NCBI GenBank assembly: GCA_937914905.1
Contig: CALESU010000144.1
Span: 1 to 6,218, forward strand
DNA: 6,218 bases
Direction: 5' to 3'
DNA from: an uncultured bacterium
GTDB lineage: Bacteria; Patescibacteriota; Microgenomatia; UBA1406; GWC2-37-13
The notes beneath the pieces were generated by a model. It was not told where the DNA came from and did not search any database. It was given only the letters and a program-made list of their open reading frames with translations. Position numbers and translations under genes: made by a program. Shown here one piece after another: positions 1-4,152 of the stretch; positions within the stretch are counted from its first letter, which is position 1, and every line of letters starts with the position of its first letter.

Positions 1-363
1 GAAATGCAACAACGAATCGTTTCCACTCGAGACGCAATCCGAGACCGAGACTTTGAAAAGCTGGGAGTTGCTATTGAAGCAGATACCGTTTCAATGCACG
101 CGATCATGATGACCTCAACCCCTCCTTTGTATTATTGGGAGCCGGGAACGATCGAGATCATTAAACAAATCCGAGATTGGCGAAAAACGGATAAATTGCA
201 AGCATATTTCTCCATAGATGCGGGAGCAAATGTCCATGTGATTTGCGAACAAAAGGATTCTGCAGAAGTGGAAAAACGATTAAATGATATTTCGTGCGTA
301 GCACAAACAATAACAAATGAACCCTCTGTAGGAGTACGAGAAGTTTCGGAACACTTGTTTTAA
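1..363 (+). CDS. (Phospho)mevalonate decarboxylase, C-terminal part (5' end outside window)
   Basis: This is the last 120 codons of a GHMP-superfamily decarboxylase of the mevalonate pathway; the frame is open from base 1, so the gene starts upstream. Family enzymes decarboxylate mevalonate 5-diphosphate to IPP, or mevalonate 5-phosphate to isopentenyl phosphate, in the cytoplasm. Counting from the Met at base 4, I see the MHA-hydrophobic-TS-PP-YYW stretch (residues 31-45), PGT (47-49) and the family signature IDAGANVHV (71-79). The Asp of that signature (codon 217-219) matches the catalytic Asp of the family's DAGPNV motif, so this part looks active. An isopentenyl phosphate kinase gene starts 12 nt downstream, which favours a phosphomevalonate decarboxylase over classical MvaD; the C-terminal part alone cannot decide. 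No terminator separates the two genes, so they are probably co-transcribed. Confidence 0.88.
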   Translation, partial: EMQQRIVSTRDAIRDRDFEKLGVAIEADTVSMHAIMMTSTPPLYYWEPGTIEIIKQIRDWRKTDKLQAYFSIDAGANVHVICEQKDSAEVEKRLNDISCVAQTITNEPSVGVREVSEHLF

Positions 364-375
364 TACCCAAAACAC

Positions 376-1170
376 ATGCAGATTACTTTTCTCAAATTAG
401 GTGGATCCCTCATCACGGACAAATCTCAAACGCGAACAGCATTGCATTCTGAGATTGACAGGATTTCTCAAGAAATCGCACACGCACGAAAACAAATGCC
501 AGAAAAGCGAATTTTGTTGGGAAATGGGGCGGGCTCATTCGCTCACCAATCCGCTCACATGTATGGCACGATGGATGGATTTTCAAATGAAGAGGGGTTA
601 TATGGCGCTTGTGTCACTCATCAAGATGCGATGCGTTTGAACCAGATTGTGATCGAATCATTACTAAGCGCACAATTACCTGCCTTTTCCGTACAACCCT
701 CTGCGTTTATTTCGACACGTAATAAGAACATAAATACGTATGATGTGTCTCTCATTGAAACGATGCTTCAAAAAAACTATATTCCTGTGATTTACGGTGA
801 TGTGATTGCGGATTCAGAGATTGGGTCAACTATCCTGTCGACGGATACTCTCTTTCGAAGTCTGGCGGAGAAACTGCTTGCCTTGCATCACACAGTTACC
901 ATTATTCACGCGGGTAACTATCCTGGAGTGCTTGATGAACAGGGAAATGTTATTGCAAAAATCACTCCTGAAAGTATGCACTCAATCACCTCTCTTCAGA
1001 CGTCTGAACAAACTGATGTGACGGGAGGAATGAAGCTCAAAGTTGAAGAAATGGTGCGGTTAGCTGAAAAAAGAATTGAAAGCCATATCATTGATGGGAC
1101 AATGCTAGGCGCCATTACGAAAGCACTTTTGGGAGAATCTATCGGGACCCATATCTTACCTTGCTTATAA
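376..1170 (+). CDS. Isopentenyl phosphate kinase (IPK)
   Basis: A 264-residue cytoplasmic amino-acid-kinase-fold protein of normal length for IPK, which phosphorylates isopentenyl phosphate to IPP with ATP. Visible motifs are KLGGSLITDK (residues 7-16, phosphate-binding Lys and Gly loop), GNGAGSFAH (49-57), YGDV (140-143), STD (155-157), HAGNYPGV (178-185) and DVTGGMK (214-220, nucleotide side). His57 ends the glycine motif where IPKs keep the His that contacts the substrate phosphate; this separates IPK from most other kinases of the fold. Fosfomycin kinase FomA is the closest alternative but is unlikely next to a mevalonate-type decarboxylase. The ATG lies 12 nt after the preceding stop with no ribosome binding site; KLGG at residue 7 fits this start. 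Together the pair suggests the alternative mevalonate route through isopentenyl phosphate. Confidence 0.9.
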   Translation: MQITFLKLGGSLITDKSQTRTALHSEIDRISQEIAHARKQMPEKRILLGNGAGSFAHQSAHMYGTMDGFSNEEGLYGACVTHQDAMRLNQIVIESLLSAQLPAFSVQPSAFISTRNKNINTYDVSLIETMLQKNYIPVIYGDVIADSEIGSTILSTDTLFRSLAEKLLALHHTVTIIHAGNYPGVLDEQGNVIAKITPESMHSITSLQTSEQTDVTGGMKLKVEEMVRLAEKRIESHIIDGTMLGAITKALLGESIGTHILPCL

Positions 1171-1183
1171 TCAAAATCCTCTC

Positions 1184-1213
1184 TTGACATCTCCATCACC
1201 AATTGCGTATGCT
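1184..1213 (+). promoter_or_regulatory. Sigma-70-type promoter of the small membrane protein gene
   Basis: A perfect -35 TTGACA (1184-1189) and a TATGCT -10 (1208-1213) are separated by 18 nt. The predicted start of transcription near 1219-1220 leaves a leader of about 20 nt before the ATG at 1239, without a Shine-Dalgarno sequence. It begins 14 nt after the kinase stop and probably also serves the Nudix gene. No intrinsic terminator is visible between the kinase and this promoter. Confidence 0.72.
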
Positions 1214-1238
1214 GTAAGTAATTACCAATTTTATTAAT

Positions 1239-1406
1239 ATGGCAAAAGCAAAAGCAAAAGTCACAGCGAAAGCAAAACCTAAAACCGCTCCTCAAGTGAA
1301 AGCAAAACACCCACAAGAAAGTCCCATCATCCAAGCAGGTGTCATTTTTATCATTGTCTCTGCTATCGGGATCACCGCGTTCGTGTTTGCGACTTACTAT
1401 CGCTAA
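1239..1406 (+). CDS. 55-residue Lys/Ala-rich single-pass membrane protein, function unknown
   Basis: The product is 55 residues long. The N-terminal part (residues 2-24) is built on alternating Lys and Ala, with eight lysines, no acidic residue and some Pro/Thr/Gln. A short PQES linker follows, then one hydrophobic segment (about residues 30-52) and a YYR end. By the positive-inside rule the basic tail should face the cytoplasm. The DNA under the tail repeats AAAGCA, so the tail could change length by slippage. A strong promoter lies just upstream, and the frame has one clean ATG and stop, which supports a real gene. It resembles small basic-tailed membrane proteins in general; I cannot assign a family. 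The tail could bind nucleic acid or the lipid surface, but that is a guess. The Nudix gene follows after 19 nt. Confidence 0.7.
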   Translation: MAKAKAKVTAKAKPKTAPQVKAKHPQESPIIQAGVIFIIVSAIGITAFVFATYYR

Positions 1407-1425
1407 CCATTAACCGATTTTATAC

Positions 1426-1860
1426 GTGGTACAAGAATACTCTGCAGGGGGTTTAGTATTTCAAACTACTTCTCAAGGGAGATTCTGGCTTCTTGTTCGG
1501 CACAATAAAGCACTCCATTGGGGTTTCCCCAAAGGACATGTTGCGGATAAGGTTGAAGGAGAGCTCTTTTCTGAAGCCGCAATCCGTGAAGTACGAGAGG
1601 AAGGAGGTGTTGTGGCCGAGATTGTTCACCCTCAAGCATTCGACACTTCTTATTGGTTCTCACAAGGAGCCAAGCGTCATAGAAAAACGGTTTCCTACTA
1701 TCTCATGAAGTATGTTTCGGGAACGACAGAAGATCATGATCATGAAGTTGAGCAAGCGGAGTTTGTACTAGAGGCACAAGTACCCAAACGGTTAACATTT
1801 GATATTGACCGAAGAGTGTTTGAAAGGGCCCTCATGATTTTGAGTGAAAGAGGTATGTGA
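1426..1860 (+). CDS. Nudix hydrolase, Ap4A-hydrolase-like
   Basis: A 144-residue single-domain Nudix protein, predicted to cleave a nucleoside diphosphate linked to another group, using Mg2+ in the cytoplasm. After the strand SAGGLVF (residues 6-12) and WGFPKGH (32-38) comes the Nudix box, from Gly37 through Glu46, Arg54-Glu55 and Glu58-Glu59 to Gly61-Val62. The metal-binding REVREE core is intact. The spacing from Gly37 to Glu46 is eight residues instead of five, so there is a three-residue insertion in the box. The GFPKGH sequence is typical of diadenosine-tetraphosphate hydrolases and MutT relatives, but the substrate cannot be read from sequence. The start is GTG: an in-frame TAA lies 12 nt upstream and no ATG lies between. 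There is no Shine-Dalgarno sequence. The TGA stop is the start of a 14-nt repeat of the tRNA-Gly 3' end. Confidence 0.88.
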   Translation: MVQEYSAGGLVFQTTSQGRFWLLVRHNKALHWGFPKGHVADKVEGELFSEAAIREVREEGGVVAEIVHPQAFDTSYWFSQGAKRHRKTVSYYLMKYVSGTTEDHDHEVEQAEFVLEAQVPKRLTFDIDRRVFERALMILSERGM

Positions 1861-1871
1861 GCGGTGGAAGG
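1858..1871. repeat. Copy of the tRNA-Gly 3' end, 14-nt direct repeat (distal copy)
   Basis: TGAGCGGTGGAAGG occurs here and again, exactly, at 1951-1964. The second copy is the last 12 nt of the minus-strand tRNA-Gly gene plus two flanking bases. A repeated tRNA 3' end lying downstream of the intact gene is how attachment sites of integrated elements look. Here the copies are only 93 bp apart, start to start, and no integrase gene lies between them. The repeat includes the TGA stop of the Nudix gene. Confidence 0.6.
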
Positions 1872-1874
1872 CAT

Positions 1875-1926
1875 ACTGTCAGTTTACGAACCTGAGCATG
1901 TGCGAAGGAGAGTAATTACTGACAGT
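1875..1926. other. Long structured hairpin between the tRNA-Gly repeats
   Basis: ACTGTCAGT (1875-1883) pairs perfectly with ACTGACAGT (1918-1926). After a two-base bulge, TTAC (1884-1887) pairs with GTAA (1912-1915). A 3x3 purine internal loop follows (1888-1890 and 1909-1911), then CCT (1891-1893) with AGG (1906-1908), a tandem GA/GA step (1894-1895 and 1904-1905), and GC (1896-1897) with GC (1902-1903) closing the four-base loop ATGT. No T-run follows on either strand, so it is not a standard terminator. It could be a processing structure, a small RNA or the body of a tiny mobile repeat. Confidence 0.5.
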
Positions 1927-1952
1927 TAGTCTAGAACCGATATACTTGTATG

Positions 1953-2025
<73 letters not shown>

Positions 2026-2054
2026 ATACTTAATCCATAACTAATCGAGTTTCA

Positions 2055-2083
2055 AGTATAACAAACTCACCACGCTCCAACAA
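2055..2083 (-). promoter_or_regulatory. Likely promoter of tRNA-Gly
   Basis: On the minus strand TTGTTG (2083-2078) and TATACT (2060-2055) are 17 nt apart. Transcription would begin near 2048, about 23 nt before the mature 5' end of tRNA-Gly. The -35 box is weak (the TTG half only), the -10 is good. It lies in the short gap downstream of the glycosyltransferase stop at 2089. Confidence 0.5.
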
Positions 2084-2088
2084 GCCCA

Positions 2089-3342
2089 TTATGGCAACTC
2101 GCGGGATCGAAGAATCAACTCAAAAGTATCATTCAGACTCCATTTTTCCACCACGTTTGAGGGTGTGAATGTATTGATCTCATAAGCTGGATCTTTCATA
2201 TAATCGTATCCTTTTCGAACAATTATAAAGAGGTGTTTATTGTTATAGTAATCTTCCCAATTTTCCCGCACCCCTTCTTTCTTCATATAATATTTTTGTA
2301 CCATGGCAACGGTATCATAACCAAGATTGATGATATTAAAATTGGTAAGATTTTGTTCACGAATGATCTTGTGAACGTCCTCTTCATAAAGTACGTTCCA
2401 ATTTTCAACCATCCCTTTCGCATTGCTCGGACGAGGAATGTAAATCGCCAATGCATAGATTCCGAGCATCATCACGAAAAGAATGCTGTTCTTATGTGAA
2501 ATCCATTTTCTCATCATGCGAAGAAGAGGGAGTAACCCTACAATACCAATAGAAATAAAGTAATAATATTGGAAGCTCGAACCTACTCCTTTTGAAAACA
2601 CATTTCCCCAATGAGTAATGTAAAGCCACAGTGTTTGAAGATTGTAAAATTGATTGCGTAGTTCAAACAAGATCATGGGAGAATACCCCACACAAAAACT
2701 GGCAAAAAATAATGCACCAGCTTTCCATCCGTTCTTTTTTATCACGATGTAATATGGGAATAATCCACCGGTCACAATCACATACTGATAATGGAACTGC
2801 AATAATATTCCGCACCACAATGGAATCAGCGCAAATAAATACCACTTACGGTATTTCGCAAAAAGCCCCATCCACAAGACAAGTAAAGGAGTTAATGAAA
2901 GTTGAAACGTAGGATTCCAAAGAAATCGTGTGTAGTCAATATAGAGTGGCATGAATGCATAGATTCCAGTCAGTATCAACGCTCCGTACTTACCCAGAAG
3001 GAATCTGGACCCAAAGTAAAGCGGTATTGTCATGAGAGTAGCAAATAGGGTAAAGAGATAAGATGCTTTGATGGGATCAAATTGGGCAGGAAGTAAAAAG
3101 AGGAGTTGAAAATAGTACGTGATTGAACCTTGAAACAGCTCTCTCCCCATGGTTTTCATAGAGATGGAAGGCCCAATCAGACGAACCTCTTTGTTCTCCC
3201 AAATTTCCAAAGACTCAGTGGCAAATGTTGCTTGATCGGTGGAGAAATTCACTGCTTCTGAGTAATGAAGCGAGCGGATGAAGAGGGCAAAAATGAATAG
3301 TATCAGGAAAATTATTGCCTCGAGAGAATGTCTCCATCGCAT
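2089..3342 (-). CDS. GT39/PMT-like integral membrane glycosyltransferase
   Basis: A 417-residue polytopic membrane protein of the GT-C fold (PMT/ArnT/GT39-like). Such enzymes transfer a sugar from a polyprenyl-phosphate carrier to lipid or protein on the outer face of the membrane. The first membrane helix is about residues 7-27. It is followed by an external loop with NFSTDQATFA, whose Asp36 fits the catalytic Asp that GT-C enzymes carry in the first loop. Many hydrophobic segments follow, with FLWNP (140-144) in the middle. The last 100 or so residues form a soluble domain, as in other PMT-like proteins. The acceptor and sugar are unknown. An ATG five codons upstream (3357) is possible, but a TATACT -10 box overlaps it and sits 6 nt before the ATG used here, which points to a leaderless message. 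A gap of 36 nt separates the start from the 3' tRNA fragment. Confidence 0.78.
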   Translation of the reverse strand: MRWRHSLEAIIFLILFIFALFIRSLHYSEAVNFSTDQATFATESLEIWENKEVRLIGPSISMKTMGRELFQGSITYYFQLLFLLPAQFDPIKASYLFTLFATLMTIPLYFGSRFLLGKYGALILTGIYAFMPLYIDYTRFLWNPTFQLSLTPLLVLWMGLFAKYRKWYLFALIPLWCGILLQFHYQYVIVTGGLFPYYIVIKKNGWKAGALFFASFCVGYSPMILFELRNQFYNLQTLWLYITHWGNVFSKGVGSSFQYYYFISIGIVGLLPLLRMMRKWISHKNSILFVMMLGIYALAIYIPRPSNAKGMVENWNVLYEEDVHKIIREQNLTNFNIINLGYDTVAMVQKYYMKKEGVRENWEDYYNNKHLFIIVRKGYDYMKDPAYEINTFTPSNVVEKWSLNDTFELILRSRELP

Positions 3343-3348
3343 GCTACA

Positions 3349-3354
3349 AGTATA
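3349..3354 (-). promoter_or_regulatory. -10 box giving a leaderless mRNA for the GT39-like gene
   Basis: TATACT on the minus strand is followed by six bases and then ATG (3342). Transcription should start at or within a base of the A of ATG. No good -35 box is seen at 17-18 nt (TCACTT at best). The same spacing recurs at 4939-4946 for two other genes, which strengthens this call. Confidence 0.5.
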
Positions 3355-3378
3355 CATTTGTGGAGCAGAAAAAGTGAT

Positions 3379-3432
3379 GAGAGTCAGAGTCGAACTGACA
3401 TCTGACCCTCCGATTCGGAGGGCACGCCGTGA
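3379..3432 (-). pseudogene. 3' tRNA fragment (D-loop end to acceptor), downstream end of GIY-YIG unit
   Basis: Read on the minus strand, this begins within the D arm (TCACGGC). It has CCCTCCG-AAT-CGGAGGG (3422-3406) in place of an anticodon arm, then AGAT and a perfect T arm GTCAG-TTCGACT-CTGAC, and ends in the acceptor 3' strand TCTC. The 5' acceptor and D stem are missing. Bases 3379-3404 are identical over 26 nt to 3702-3727 in tRNA-Phe. No loop register gives U33 inside a paired 5-bp stem, so it could not be a working tRNA even if completed. The GIY-YIG reading frame runs into it. Confidence 0.85.
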
Positions 3433-3692
3433 GTATATTCTTTCAAAGTAATATCGAGTTGGTTATACAAAATTTCATGACCTCTCCCTGATTTGTAGAA
3501 TTTTTCTCGACGAAGTGCTTCTTGTTTTGTTCTGAATGCTTCAAAGTAAATAAGCTAAAGAGGTCTTCTGTTTCTGAGAGAGTCTGTTTATCCTGAATTA
3601 TGCTGCTCAATTCTCCGTTCTAGATTACTTGTATACCCGATATATAGTCGATTATCCTTATTAGAAATAAGAATACAGACATGGAAAAACAT
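3384..3692 (-). pseudogene. GIY-YIG nuclease family gene with two in-frame stops
   Basis: From the ATG at 3692 the frame reads MFFHVCILISNKDNRLYIGY and then TSNLERRIEQHNSG, the standard start of small GIY-YIG proteins (about 80-100 residues). TAA interrupts it at codon 35 (3588-3590) and TAG at codon 46 (3555-3557). The same frame continues with LIYFEAFRTKQEALRREKFY and then KSGRGHE, so there is no frameshift. The family usually has Lys at both stop positions, and a single A-to-T change explains each. YIG (residues 17-19), Arg26/27 and the catalytic Glu63 are kept, but the first Tyr of the GIY half is Cys6. After residue 86 the frame enters the 3' tRNA fragment and stops at TGA (3384-3386). 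The ATG lies 6 nt after the 3' end of tRNA-Phe. A decayed nuclease, possibly of a mobile unit, is the best reading. Confidence 0.86.
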
Positions 3693-3697
3693 GTGTG

Positions 3698-3770
3698 TGC
3701 CGAGAGTCAGAGTCGAACTGACATCTGGGGTTTTTCAGACCTCCGCCGTGACCACCTTGGCTATCTCGGC
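3698..3770 (-). tRNA. tRNA-Phe(GAA), with a weakened anticodon stem
   Basis: A 73-nt cloverleaf with acceptor GCCGAGA/TCTCGGC, D stem GCC/GGC, anticodon loop CTGAAAA giving GAA, variable loop AGAT, T arm GTCAG-TTCGACT-CTGAC and discriminator A73. CCA is not encoded. The anticodon stem GAGGT/ACCCC has an A28-C42 mismatch at a position that is normally G-C in bacterial phenylalanine tRNA. It lies between two related tRNA fragments: its 3' part matches the 3379-3432 fragment, and its 5' part matches the 3806-3864 fragment (27 of 28 nt). Confidence 0.85.
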
Positions 3771-3805
3771 TGAAATAGCAATTTATTATTAAAGACAAAC
3801 TTATT

Positions 3806-3864
3806 AACTTACATCTGACCCTCCGTTTCGGAGGGCCCGCCGTGACCACCTTGGCCATCTCGGC
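3806..3864 (-). pseudogene. 5' tRNA fragment (acceptor to T loop)
   Basis: Read on the minus strand it starts with GCCGAGA, TG and the D arm GCC...GGC, nearly identical to tRNA-Phe. It then carries CCCTCCG-AAA-CGGAGGG (3835-3819) instead of an anticodon arm, AGATG, and the beginning of a damaged T arm (TAAGTT where tRNA-Phe has TCAGTT). The T-loop remainder and the 3' acceptor strand are absent. Bases 3806-3845 match 3393-3432 in 37 of 40 positions. The two fragments together would make one full-length tRNA-like sequence with a duplicated middle. Confidence 0.82.
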
Positions 3865-3882
3865 AATACTTGGTCAAATAAG

Positions 3883-3955
3883 TGCGTCAGGATGGATTCG
3901 AACCATCGACCCCTACTTTATAAGAGTAGTGCTACTACCACTGAGCTACTGACGC
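3883..3955 (-). tRNA. tRNA-Ile(UAU)
   Basis: A 73-nt cloverleaf with acceptor GCGTCAG/CTGACGC, anticodon stem CTACT/AGTAG, loop CTTATAA giving anticodon UAU, T arm GATGG-TTCGAAT-CCATC and discriminator A73. The D stem has a C13-T22 mismatch. No CCA is encoded. UAU reads AUA directly. Most bacteria instead read AUA with a CAU tRNA whose C34 is changed to lysidine by TilS. AUA codons are used in this window, for example in the GT4 gene. Confidence 0.92.
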
Positions 3956-4006
3956 TCATTATACCGACCTATCTCTATAAATTCTATCGAATTTTTCTGC
4001 CGTTTG

Positions 4007-4079
4007 TGGACCTGAGGGGAGTCGAACCCCTGACCTCACGAATGCGAATCGTACGCTCTACCAACTGAGCTACAGGCCC
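4007..4079 (-). tRNA. tRNA-Ala(CGC)
   Basis: A 73-nt cloverleaf with acceptor GGGCCTG/CAGGTCC, which contains the G3-U70 wobble pair, the main identity mark of alanine tRNA. The anticodon loop TTCGCAT gives CGC, on stem TACGA/TCGTG. The T arm is AGGGG-TTCGACT-CCCCT, the discriminator A73, and no CCA is encoded. Only one base (4080) separates it from tRNA-Arg upstream, so the two must come from one transcript. Confidence 0.94.
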
Positions 4080-4080
4080 G

Positions 4081-4152
4081 TGTCCCCGGGCAGACTCGAA
4101 CTGCCATCATAGGCTCCGGAAGCCCACATTCTATCCGTTAAACTACGGGGAC
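4081..4152 (-). tRNA. tRNA-Arg(CCG), overlapping the end of uppP
   Basis: A 72-nt cloverleaf with acceptor GTCCCCG/CGGGGAC, D arm with A20 after G18-G19 (an arginine identity base), anticodon stem TGGGC/GCCTA, loop TTCCGGA giving CCG, four-base variable loop TGAT, T arm GGCAG-TTCGAGT-CTGCC and A73. No CCA is encoded. Its first 10 nt also encode the last three uppP codons and the TAG stop. The tRNA is probably cut from the uppP transcript. Confidence 0.93.

Noticed and set aside
996..1334. Minus-strand open frame of 112 codons opposite the kinase and small protein genes
   Set aside because: It is antisense to two supported genes, has low-complexity Phe/Cys-rich composition from the Lys/Ala repeat, and no recognisable domain.
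1875..1926. Intrinsic terminator for the Nudix gene
   Set aside because: The stem is not GC-rich and no T-run follows on either strand.
1926..1950. Short resemblance (CTAGAAC and nearby bases) to the GIY-YIG coding sequence, as if a second remnant lay beside tRNA-Gly
   Set aside because: Only 7-8 bases match without a consistent reading frame, which is expected by chance.
3379..3864. Intron with a GIY-YIG gene inside a split tRNA
   Set aside because: The halves overlap by 40 nt instead of abutting, the interval contains a complete tRNA, and no group I core fits into the remaining sequence.
3958..3963. TATAAT as the promoter of tRNA-Ile
   Set aside because: Only 2 nt separate it from the mature 5' end, so transcription would begin inside the tRNA. 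Co-transcription with tRNA-Ala, 51 nt upstream, is more likely.
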